From NCBI RefSeq assembly GCF_900142565.1, contig NZ_FRBH01000002.1:248001-312000 (forward strand): a stretch of DNA of 64,000 bases, in the 5' to 3' direction. Position 1 is the first letter of the stretch. Each line of letters begins with the position of its first letter. The translations under genes were made by a program, and so were the position numbers. This document shows, piece after piece, positions 43,929-51,610 of this stretch. Under the pieces are notes generated by a model. That model did not search any database. It was not told the origin of the DNA and saw only the letters and a program-made list of their open reading frames with translations. The stretch is from Chishuiella changwenlii. Lineage in GTDB: Bacteria > Bacteroidota > Bacteroidia > Flavobacteriales > Weeksellaceae.

Positions 43929-45056
43929 TTATAATTTGCTTGAAGGAGACAACCAAACTCTAGTATTTACAGTATTAAATATTTCTATACTACCACTTTC
44001 TTCTTTTATATTAGCCACTTTATTCATAAATTCTGGAACTCTATCAATATTTGTTCGCCAAAAGTAGTGACCGTTTGCTGGTGAGGGAAAGTTTGTTTGA
44101 GTAGCACCTCTAAAGTAAACAGGGATTTTGTAAGTAGCTGTTATTTTTTCTTTTACTAAAAAAACTTTAATATTAACTTTACTTTGACTAGGCACTTCGA
44201 ATGTGTGGCTACCTCCTACTGTTAATTCATTATACGTTTCACCTCCATCTTCGGTTTGACCACCTACAGTTACATCAACATTAAATGTTTTAGATGCAAA
44301 AAGAGGAATTCCAACTTTAAATTTACTTGCAACTTTAACTGATCCTGAAACAACTTTTTTCCATATTGATTTATGACCTTGTTTGTAATCATATCTTGAA
44401 GTATGTGTAGAATTTCTTCGTCCTGCATTTTCTATAGTTTCATCAAGGATAAGATCAGTATTATTTGTTTGTACTGATCTTTGATTATATACTATTGGTT
44501 CTCCTGTTAATATAGTGACATTAGCCCTAGCAGTTGTATTTCTGTCGTCACATTTTCCTATACAAAGATTATTATTAAATCTAACTCCATCCGGTCTAGT
44601 GCCGTTTATAGCAAAAATATTTTTAATTTCCGTTCTACCATACATGTATTGTGGTTTAAAACCAATATCTTTTAAATGGTCTATTGTTAAATCAACTGGT
44701 CTTTGTTGATTTCTTGCAATTTGTTGGCTTTTAGAGTTATTTTCAACTGTAGATAAGTCTATATCATTGTTTACGAAAGTCCATCCCTTTTTTAGTAATT
44801 CTTTTTCTTCGTCAGAAAAATTTTCACTAATCATTGGTTTAGTAGGAGTTTCTCTTTCTTCAGAGTGATTTTCAACTTTCGTACTATTATCATCATTTGC
44901 ACATGAAACAGATAAGAGTAGAATAGATGTTAAAGCAACTTTACTTAATGTTTTTTTAGATAATAATAAATTAATAGAGGTAGATGTACCTTCATTATTT
45001 TTTAGTTTTTTGTGGATAGTTACATTTTGTAACATCAAGTTTTTAAATTTTCTCAT
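43929..45056 (-). CDS. Aerolysin/ETX-MTX2-like beta-pore-forming lipoprotein, paralogue B
   Basis: 375 aa. A long basic lead precedes the hydrophobic core and lipobox LLSVSC (C52), then ANDDN, again acidic. An internal Met at residue 8 could be the true start. Shared with paralogue A: LLKKGWTFV, LTIDHLKDIGF, NGTRPDGVRFNN, the pore region (KKVVSGSVKVASKFKVGIPLF split by pattern, FNVDVTVGGQTEDGG), FEVPSQSKVNIKVFLV and KIPVYFRGATQTNF. It has an extra Cys pair (CIGKC, residues 165-169) absent from A. Probably outer-membrane surface exposed. Target unknown. Confidence 0.65.
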   Translation of the reverse strand: MRKFKNLMLQNVTIHKKLKNNEGTSTSINLLLSKKTLSKVALTSILLLSVSCANDDNSTKVENHSEERETPTKPMISENFSDEEKELLKKGWTFVNNDIDLSTVENNSKSQQIARNQQRPVDLTIDHLKDIGFKPQYMYGRTEIKNIFAINGTRPDGVRFNNNLCIGKCDDRNTTARANVTILTGEPIVYNQRSVQTNNTDLILDETIENAGRRNSTHTSRYDYKQGHKSIWKKVVSGSVKVASKFKVGIPLFASKTFNVDVTVGGQTEDGGETYNELTVGGSHTFEVPSQSKVNIKVFLVKEKITATYKIPVYFRGATQTNFPSPANGHYFWRTNIDRVPEFMNKVANIKEESGSIEIFNTVNTRVWLSPSSKL

Positions 45057-45410
45057 AGTAGTAGAATTTTTATAAATATTTTTTTTGTTAATTATTTGTA
45101 GCTAATCTAAATAATAAATTTTAAAAACTAAAAGATTTAACTAGTTAATATTTAGTTAGTTATTTATTTTATTTGCTTTTAAGTAATGTTAATTATGCTA
45201 TAATTTTAATTTTTAAAAAAACGGTAAAAGGGTTTATAAAAAATAAAGTAAATTATGATTATAACAAGGATTGAAGCTAAAATCCTTCTTTTAAAAAAAT
45301 ATAAAAATGTTAATATGCAATAAAGGAAGAATGTAATAAAAACGAGTCAGAAAAAACTTTTGAAAAACTTTGAGAAAAAAATAAGAATATGGGATAAAAA
45401 GGTAAAAAAA
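45057..45410. other. AT-rich intergenic region without a supported gene
   Basis: About 350 bp upstream of paralogue B, with no ORF worth calling. A small hairpin AAGGATT/AATCCTT lies at 45268-45289. It presumably contains the promoter of the leftward toxin-like gene, but no clean TAnnTTTG element was found on that strand. Confidence 0.5.
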
Positions 45411-45446
45411 TAACAATGAACCCTTTTATGTAAAAGTCCATTGTTA
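45411..45446 (-). terminator. Terminator after ansA
   Basis: TAACAATG and CATTGTTA pair, with inner CTTTT/AAAAG. Read leftward the stem is followed by seven T. It lies 22 bp beyond the stop of the leftward asparaginase gene. Confidence 0.85.
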
Positions 45447-45468
45447 TATAAATTTTTATGTGAATTTA

Positions 45469-46509
45469 TTAATTAGAATAAAAATGGTGTCTTAATTCAC
45501 CTTTTAAATTAGATTCGTATTGTTTTCTAAATTCGTCTCTATTTAAATTTTGCCCTAATAAATAAATCGCTTTTGTTATCGCAGCTTCCATTGTTAAATC
45601 AAAACTAGAGATAGCACCCATTTCCAATAATGCATCACTTGTCGCATATCTTCCTATTTCCACCATTCCACCAGCACATTGTGTATTGATAATTAGATGT
45701 ATTCCTTTTTCAACTTTTTCTTTTAATAAATCTATAAACCACTGATCTGTAAAAATATTTCCTGTCCCAAATGCTTCAATAATAAATGCTTTCATTGTAG
45801 GAGCATTTAAAACGCTTTCAATAAATGAACGATTCATTCCAGGGAAAATTTTTAAAACTCCAACGTCAGCATTCAGATTTTTATTGATAGATAAAGTTTT
45901 AGAAGATTGTTTCTTTAGTAATAAATCTTCTTTTACTTCTAAATGAACACCCGATACACCTATTTTTGGATAATTTGGAGATTCGAAAGCATCAAAGTTT
46001 TCAGCATTAATTTTTGTAGCTCTATTAGCTCTAAATAATTTATACTCAAAGTAGATGCATACTTCGTTAATAATAGGACGATTATCTTTTTGTAAGGAAG
46101 CTAATTGTATAGAAGTGATAAGATTTTCTTTTGCATCTGTGCGTAAATCACCAATTGGTAATTGAGATCCTGTGAAAATAATAGGCTTGTCCAAATTATC
46201 AATCATAAAACTTAATGCCGAGGCAGTGTAAGCCATCGTATCTGTTCCATGTAAAACAACAAAACCATTATAATCGTTGTAATTTTTTTCGATTGTTTCT
46301 GCAATATTAATCCAATATTCAGGTTTCATGTCAGAAGAATCTATTGGTGTTTCAAAACTATAATAATCAAAAGAACAATCTAATAAATTTAATTCAGGAA
46401 TTTGTTTTAGAAGATTATCAAAATTAAATGGTTTAAGAGATTGATCTCCATAATCCTTTGCCATTCCAATTGTTCCTCCTGTATAAATTAATAAGATTTT
46501 TGTTTGCAT
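45469..46509 (-). CDS. ansA: Type I (cytoplasmic) L-asparaginase
   Basis: Hydrolyses asparagine to aspartate and ammonia. 346 aa. The N-terminal nucleophile motif is LLIYTGGTIGM (T13 region) and the second catalytic motif VVLHGTDTMAYTASALSF has the Thr-Asp pair; QCAGGMVEIGRYATS lies in the C-terminal part. I start at ATG 46509 (MQTKILLIYTGG). An in-frame TTG at 46560 would add 17 hydrophobic residues that look like a signal, but the start codon is weak and the remaining protein already matches the cytosolic AnsA length. Confidence 0.93.
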   Translation of the reverse strand: MQTKILLIYTGGTIGMAKDYGDQSLKPFNFDNLLKQIPELNLLDCSFDYYSFETPIDSSDMKPEYWINIAETIEKNYNDYNGFVVLHGTDTMAYTASALSFMIDNLDKPIIFTGSQLPIGDLRTDAKENLITSIQLASLQKDNRPIINEVCIYFEYKLFRANRATKINAENFDAFESPNYPKIGVSGVHLEVKEDLLLKKQSSKTLSINKNLNADVGVLKIFPGMNRSFIESVLNAPTMKAFIIEAFGTGNIFTDQWFIDLLKEKVEKGIHLIINTQCAGGMVEIGRYATSDALLEMGAISSFDLTMEAAITKAIYLLGQNLNRDEFRKQYESNLKGELRHHFYSN

Positions 46510-46623
46510 TGTTTTGATTAAATTTAGGATAAAAATAACCAATAAAAAAAATCTGTACAAGACCTTTTATAAACTCTTAGATTTTATTACATTGTTGTGG
46601 ATTTAATAAGTGAATGTAGAGCG

Positions 46624-47454
46624 ATGAAAAATATATTATTAGCCACTATAGTTTTATCTTCTTTTGTGAATGCACAAGTAGAGGAAGGTTTGTTTGAAGT
46701 AGAGTATGAGTTGAATGGTCAAGATCTTAAATCATTTGCATTTACTACAGAAAACTGTCAACCAGCTACAATTTATAAGTCTTGGGAGAATTGGGTATCT
46801 AATAAAGAAGGCTCTTCTAGTTTTCTAAAAAAGCACGAAGCAAGTAATATTCAATTTAAAAATTCGCAAGATGTTTATAAATCCATAATTAGCGTAGTTG
46901 AAGAAGAGAATGGAAAAACAACAATTATCAACACGTTGACAGATCAAAATGGAATGACATTTAATCAGAATTCACTAGAATTTGATAAAATTTATGCTAG
47001 TCTACATGATTTGTCTATACAAACAAAACAAGCTTGCGTTAGAAACGAATTAAAATTAGCAAACGAAGGTTTAATTCGTTTAACAAAAGATAATGCAGAT
47101 GCACAAATGAAAAAGGGTGCATCTATAAAGTCTTATCTTAAAGATAGTAATTCGTTATTAAAATTAGAAAGTCAAAAACAAGAACTAACAGCTAAATTAG
47201 AATTAGTTACTAATCAATTAGAACGAACTGCTGATGATAAAACTGTAGATAAATTAATGAAGAAGAAATTGAAGATAGAGAATAGTTTAAATTCAATAGA
47301 AAGTAAAGTAAGCAATTTAAATACTAAGATCCAATCAGCAGAAGAAAATGATAAAATTTTGGATACTAAGATTTCTCAATTATCGTTACAAATTCAGCAA
47401 CAAAGAAAGAATAATGATAGCCTAAAAAAGAAGTATAATTCTATTGTAGAATAG
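46624..47454 (+). CDS. Secreted coiled-coil protein of unknown function
   Basis: 276 aa from ATG 46624; a GTG 27 bp upstream is in frame but would disrupt the signal peptide. The signal peptide ends SFVNA before QVEEGLFEVEY. The N-terminal half is a mixed domain with two cysteines (ENCQ, QACVR). The C-terminal 110 residues form a long coiled coil, e.g. LESQKQELTAKLELVTNQL and SIESKVSNLNTKIQSAEE. Probably periplasmic. It precedes an OmpA-type lipoprotein by 148 bp, so an envelope-structure role is plausible but unproven. Confidence 0.65.
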   Translation: MKNILLATIVLSSFVNAQVEEGLFEVEYELNGQDLKSFAFTTENCQPATIYKSWENWVSNKEGSSSFLKKHEASNIQFKNSQDVYKSIISVVEEENGKTTIINTLTDQNGMTFNQNSLEFDKIYASLHDLSIQTKQACVRNELKLANEGLIRLTKDNADAQMKKGASIKSYLKDSNSLLKLESQKQELTAKLELVTNQLERTADDKTVDKLMKKKLKIENSLNSIESKVSNLNTKIQSAEENDKILDTKISQLSLQIQQQRKNNDSLKKKYNSIVE

Positions 47455-47602
47455 TTATAATAACTTCTTTATTTAATAATAAGAATAGTTATTTATCTCG
47501 CTAACTTTTAGTTTCTTGGTTTTGTAGCACGGTTTTTGAATATTTTTAGGTTCAATATAAAATAATAACATATATTCGTATAACTGAAATAAAAAAATAA
47601 TT

Positions 47603-48445
47603 ATGAAAGTTTCAATTTTACCAGTAGCGGTAATCGCTGCTTCGACATTATTTAGCTGTGTTAGTCAAAAGAAATATGATGAATTACAGACTAAATTTAA
47701 TTCTACGTATTCTGAGAATCAAGGATGTCAAACAGAATTAGCTGTAACTAAAGCTAAGTTAGCAAATTTTGAAAACAACCAAGGTCAGTTCGAAAATACA
47801 GTTCAAAGCGAGAGAAATCAAATTAAAGCTTTACAAGAACAATTGAAAAACTGTATCAACGGTGGTTCTAAAAATGTTTCTGAGTTAGTAAAAGAAATCA
47901 ACGAGTCTAATAAGTATATTAAACATTTGGTTAATGCAAAAAGCAAATCAGATAGTTTAAATATGGTTTTAACAAACAACTTAACTCGTTCTTTATCTAG
48001 TAGCGAAGCACAAGATGTAGATGTAAAAGTATTGAAAGGAGTAGTATACATTTCTTTAGCTGATAACATGTTATACAAATCTGGTAGCTACGAAATTTCA
48101 CCAGCAGCAGGAGAAACGTTAAGTAAGATTGCAAAAATTATTAATGATTATAAAGATTACGATGTATTAATTGAAGGTAACACAGATAATGTGCCAATTT
48201 CTAAACCAAACATCCGTAATAACTGGGATTTATCTGCTTTAAGAGCTTCTTCAGTTGTACAATCTTTACAAAATCAATACGGAGTTAATCCTAAGCGTAT
48301 GACAGCAGGTGGACGTGGAGAATACAATCCATTAACTACAAATGGTACTGCAGATGGAAAATCAGCAAACCGTCGTACACAAATTATTATCTTACCTAAA
48401 TTAGATCAATTTATGGATTTAATTGGGCAAGCACCAAAAAACTAA
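47603..48445 (+). CDS. OmpA-family peptidoglycan-associated lipoprotein
   Basis: 280 aa. Lipobox TLFSC (C19) anchors it in the outer membrane. Residues 22-110 form a coiled coil (KKYDELQTKF and onward). The C-terminal OmpA_C domain (about residues 150-265) binds meso-DAP peptidoglycan, with EGNTDNVPIS, NNWDLSALRASSVVQSL and GKSANRRTQIII. It links outer membrane and wall. It stands alone between a coiled-coil protein and an antiporter and ends at a terminator. Confidence 0.92.
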   Translation: MKVSILPVAVIAASTLFSCVSQKKYDELQTKFNSTYSENQGCQTELAVTKAKLANFENNQGQFENTVQSERNQIKALQEQLKNCINGGSKNVSELVKEINESNKYIKHLVNAKSKSDSLNMVLTNNLTRSLSSSEAQDVDVKVLKGVVYISLADNMLYKSGSYEISPAAGETLSKIAKIINDYKDYDVLIEGNTDNVPISKPNIRNNWDLSALRASSVVQSLQNQYGVNPKRMTAGGRGEYNPLTTNGTADGKSANRRTQIIILPKLDQFMDLIGQAPKN

Positions 48446-48471
48446 TTTAATAAAACATCAGTTTTATATAG

Positions 48472-48500
48472 AAAGGAGTACTGCTAAGTGCTCCTTTTTT
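48472..48500 (+). terminator. Terminator after the OmpA-family gene
   Basis: AAAGGAGTACT-GCTA-AGTGCTCCTTTTTT, an 11-bp stem with one G-U pair and a T-run. Confidence 0.88.
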
Positions 48501-48533
48501 CGTACCTTTTCGGGAAATTTTTAATCAACATAA

Positions 48534-49832
48534 ATGGAACTATATTATTCTTTTTCTGCCTTAATTGTACTTGCGGCAATATTTTCATATGCAAACCTGC
48601 GGTTTTTAAAACTTCCTGGAACAATCGGAATCATGATTATTGCGATGCTTGTATCGGTAATTATCCGTGTAGTAGGTAGCGTTTTTTTTCCTAGCGTTAG
48701 TAGCGAGTTTTTACAACTTTTTAATAGTTTAGATTTTAATGAAATATTAATGGGTGCGATGTTAAATTTTCTGCTTTTTGCAGGAGCATTACATGTAAAC
48801 ATTTCCGATCTTAAAAATCTTCGTTGGACAATTGGTACTTATGCAACAATTTCTGTTGTTATATCTGCCTTTATAATTGCATCTATTTTACATTATATTG
48901 CGCCTTTCTTTGGTATTCAAATACCATATATTTATTGTTTACTGTTTGGTACATTAATATCCCCAACAGATCCTATCGTCGTTTTAGGAATCTTAAAACA
49001 AGCAAAAGTTCCGAAATTAATAGAAACTAAAATTACAGGTGAATCATTGTTTAATGATGGTGTTGCCGTTGTAATGTTTGCTGTTGTTTTACAAGTTGCT
49101 ACCAATACCAATTTTGAAGTTTCTTGGCAATCTATTTCTTTATTATTTTTAGAAGAAGCTGGAGGTGGAGTTTTATTAGGATTAGTATTAGGTTTCTCTG
49201 CTTCTAAAGCATTAAAGAAAATAGACGATTATAAAGTATCTGCATTAATTACTTTATCTATTGTAATGGGAGGATTCTTAATAGCAAAAGAACTACATGT
49301 TTCTAGTCCTTTAGCAATGGTTATAGCAGGTTTAATAATAGGTAACTATGGACAAAAAGTTGCGATGTCTGAAACAACAAAAGATTATTTAAATAAATTT
49401 TGGGAGTTGATAGATGAGATTATGAACGCTGTTTTATTCTTATTTATTGGATTTGAATTGTTACTTATAGACGATATTTTTAGACAAATTTTATTAGGAG
49501 TTGTTACTATTTTTGTAGTTCTGCTTGCTCGTTGTTTATCGATTGTAATACCAGCCAGAACAATTTTACGTAGAAGTACATTCTCTAGAGGATCTCTTAT
49601 TATGTTAGTTTGGGGAGGTATTAGAGGTGGAGTTTCAATTGCTCTAGTTTTATCTATGCCGAACTCGGAATGGAAAGAATTACTATTAGAAATTACTTAT
49701 ATCGTCGTTTTATTTTCTATTGTTGTACAAGGTTTAACAGTAGGTAAAGTTGCTAAACGTGTTCTAAAAGATGAAGCTGAAGAAGCAAAAGCCGAAGAAG
49801 TTGAAGAATACATGACTTCAACTAAATTATAA
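48534..49832 (+). CDS. CPA1-type sodium/proton antiporter
   Basis: 432-aa inner-membrane cation/proton antiporter with 12 or more hydrophobic segments. The ion-binding motif SPTDPIVVLGILK and the second motif TGESLFNDGVAVVMF (conserved N-D pair) are those of NhaP/NHE proteins. RGGVSIALVLS near the C-terminus fits too. The short acidic tail EAEEAKAEEVEEYM is cytoplasmic. It likely exports Na+ for pH and salt balance. Monocistronic. Confidence 0.93.
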   Translation: MELYYSFSALIVLAAIFSYANLRFLKLPGTIGIMIIAMLVSVIIRVVGSVFFPSVSSEFLQLFNSLDFNEILMGAMLNFLLFAGALHVNISDLKNLRWTIGTYATISVVISAFIIASILHYIAPFFGIQIPYIYCLLFGTLISPTDPIVVLGILKQAKVPKLIETKITGESLFNDGVAVVMFAVVLQVATNTNFEVSWQSISLLFLEEAGGGVLLGLVLGFSASKALKKIDDYKVSALITLSIVMGGFLIAKELHVSSPLAMVIAGLIIGNYGQKVAMSETTKDYLNKFWELIDEIMNAVLFLFIGFELLLIDDIFRQILLGVVTIFVVLLARCLSIVIPARTILRRSTFSRGSLIMLVWGGIRGGVSIALVLSMPNSEWKELLLEITYIVVLFSIVVQGLTVGKVAKRVLKDEAEEAKAEEVEEYMTSTKL

Positions 49833-49858
49833 ACAGAATTTAAAATTCTAAGATATAG

Positions 49859-49890
49859 AGCAGTTATCATTTTTGGTAACTGCTTTTTTT
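49859..49890 (+). terminator. Terminator after the antiporter gene
   Basis: AGCAGTTATC and GGTAACTGCT pair with a T-rich loop, followed by seven T. Confidence 0.87.
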
Positions 49891-49978
49891 ATTTAGAAAA
49901 CGTATAGATGAATGAGATATCCAATTGTTAAAGTTTTATATTTTTTTAAATATATTATATTTAATTAGTCTAAATAAA

Positions 49979-49986
49979 TATATTTG
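49979..49986 (+). promoter_or_regulatory. Predicted -7 promoter element of the FISUMP gene
   Basis: TATATTTG, 17 bp before the start codon. No recognisable -33 element in the AT-only sequence upstream. Confidence 0.4.
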
Positions 49987-50003
49987 CAAAATAAAATTAA
50001 CAC

Positions 50004-51056
50004 ATGTATAAAAAAACTTTACTTCTTGTCGCTTTATTTAGCGTAGTAATACTTAATGCTCAAGAAAAGCAAACAGCTGGAAATACAGTAGGAGATACTG
50101 GTCTAGTAACGTTTACATACCAAGGAAATAATGTAACATATAAAACTGTTAGAGCAGCCGATGGAAATGAATGGTTGCAACAAAACTTAGGAAGCTCTCA
50201 AGTAGCAACTAGTATTGGAGATGAGCTATCATTTGGAGATTATTTTCAATATGGACGTTGGGATGATGGACATCAATTAAAAGATTCTGAAACTACAGAT
50301 GTTTACCCAACTCCTAATAACCCTTTGGGATTAGGTAATGGTAGTCCATTATTTTATGTTGGAGGAGGAACTCCTTGGTCTGCAAATTATGAAGGTTGGT
50401 TTGCTAATCCTATGCAAAATGATGATTGGTCTGCAAAGAGTCTTTCAGAAGTAACGGAGCACAATGGAATGGATCCTTGTAAAGCAATTGGTAATGATTG
50501 GGAAATGCCATCGGAAATGGATTGGGATAATGTTATGCAAAAGGAATTAATATTTCCTAAGCCAGATAATGTTACAAGAGGAATAGATAGAGGATTTAAA
50601 AGTAATCTAAAAATAGCTGGAGCAGGATCTAGAAAAGATTTAGGTTGGAGTTTTGTTGGAGCTAGAGCATACATTTGGACAAAAACGGCGAGTAAGAATC
50701 CTAATTTTTACCGTTATGTTTATTTAGGTGCCGCAACATCTAGTACAACTGGATTTGGAGGAGATGCTAAGAGCTTTGGTTATTCTGTAAGATGTGTTAA
50801 TAAGACTGCTACATTAAATACAAACGATTTAATAAAAGATACTCAAAAGGTAGAAGCCGCACTTAACCAAAATGAACTAAAGATTGTTTCTTCTGTAAAG
50901 ATTAAGCAAGTAAAAGTCTTTAATTTGAATGGTCAAATAGTTTTGACGTCGAATCAAAACCTAATTAATATTTCTCATTTAAAACCAGCAGTATACTTAG
51001 TGTCTGTTGAAACTGTAAATGGAAAAGAAACTAATATGAAAATTATGAAAAAATAA
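50004..51056 (+). CDS. FISUMP-domain secreted protein with T9SS sorting domain
   Basis: 350 aa. Signal peptide ending VVILNA before QEKQT. The central domain (about residues 30-275) matches the Fibrobacter succinogenes major paralogous domain (FISUMP): VRAADGNEWLQQNLG, GDYFQYGRWDDGH, HNGMDPCKAIGNDWEMPSEMDWDNV, and the closing YSVRCV. The last 75 residues are a type A T9SS sorting domain (VFNLNGQIV, AVYLVSVET, KIMKK) directing export and cell-surface attachment. Function unknown; such proteins are often surface or adhesive. Confidence 0.85.
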   Translation: MYKKTLLLVALFSVVILNAQEKQTAGNTVGDTGLVTFTYQGNNVTYKTVRAADGNEWLQQNLGSSQVATSIGDELSFGDYFQYGRWDDGHQLKDSETTDVYPTPNNPLGLGNGSPLFYVGGGTPWSANYEGWFANPMQNDDWSAKSLSEVTEHNGMDPCKAIGNDWEMPSEMDWDNVMQKELIFPKPDNVTRGIDRGFKSNLKIAGAGSRKDLGWSFVGARAYIWTKTASKNPNFYRYVYLGAATSSTTGFGGDAKSFGYSVRCVNKTATLNTNDLIKDTQKVEAALNQNELKIVSSVKIKQVKVFNLNGQIVLTSNQNLINISHLKPAVYLVSVETVNGKETNMKIMKK

Positions 51057-51086
51057 ATTTCATATCGGAGATTTTATTTTTGTTTT

Positions 51087-51115
51087 AGCCGTTGCATTAT
51101 GTAACGGCTCTTTTT
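51087..51115 (+). terminator. Terminator after the FISUMP gene
   Basis: AGCCGTTG-CATTATG-TAACGGCT with one G-U, then CTTTTT. Confidence 0.88.
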
Positions 51116-51122
51116 ATATAAA

Positions 51123-51147
51123 AAAAGCTCCAAAATTTGGAGCTTTT
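51123..51147 (-). terminator. Terminator after the META lipoprotein gene
   Basis: AAAAGCTCCAAA-A-TTTGGAGCTTTT: a 12-bp perfect stem 19 bp beyond the stop of the leftward gene. Confidence 0.87.
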
Positions 51148-51165
51148 AAAGATTATTTTTGAAGA

Positions 51166-51597
51166 CTATGTAGTCTTTAATTTCATTAATAAAATGTTTC
51201 CTTTATAAAGATATAACTCTTTACCTGCAATTTCATAGCGGTTAACATTCTTAAGAACTGATAAAAAATCTTGCTCAGCTTTTAAATTTGGACAAGCCAT
51301 TTTTGTTTCAGAAAAATTTCCAAAAGTAATAGTTCCGTTTGTTTTCGCGATTGTTGCATTAAAATTATTACAACCAGAAAATCCACTAACTTTTGAGGCA
51401 CTTTCATCTATAACCATAGATATATTTTTATCATATAATCCCTTTACAGTATTATTATCGCCAACCAAAAACCATTCTTGATTAGAAATAGATACTTCTG
51501 GTTTAGCTTTAAGTTTAGCTGTATTAGTATTTGTAGAACATGATGTTGCTACAAAAGTTGCTAAAAGTGTTGCGCAAAAAATAGTTGAAATCTTCAT
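51166..51597 (-). CDS. META-domain (HslJ-like) lipoprotein
   Basis: 143 aa. Lipobox FVATSC (C20). The META domain is at about residues 38-140: NQEWFLVGDN, SGFSGCNNFNATI (the conserved G-C-N-x-Y/F motif), ETKMACPNLKAEQDFL. The two cysteines probably form a disulfide, as in E. coli HslJ, which is tied to novobiocin tolerance. The function here is unknown. It follows pheT by 13 bp and is likely in its transcription unit. Confidence 0.88.
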   Translation of the reverse strand: MKISTIFCATLLATFVATSCSTNTNTAKLKAKPEVSISNQEWFLVGDNNTVKGLYDKNISMVIDESASKVSGFSGCNNFNATIAKTNGTITFGNFSETKMACPNLKAEQDFLSVLKNVNRYEIAGKELYLYKGNILLMKLKTT

Positions 51598-51610
51598 AAT
51601 TAAAAATATT

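Noticed and set aside
45057-45410. Possible small gene or RNA upstream of the toxin-like pair
   Set aside because: Only AT-rich sequence with one weak hairpin; no supported ORF or known RNA fold.
46510-46560. Hydrophobic N-terminal extension of asparaginase that looks like a signal peptide
   Set aside because: It needs a TTG start; the protein from ATG 46509 already has full cytosolic AnsA length.
46597-46623. GTG start nine codons before the coiled-coil protein
   Set aside because: A normal signal peptide starts at ATG 46624; the extension would spoil it.
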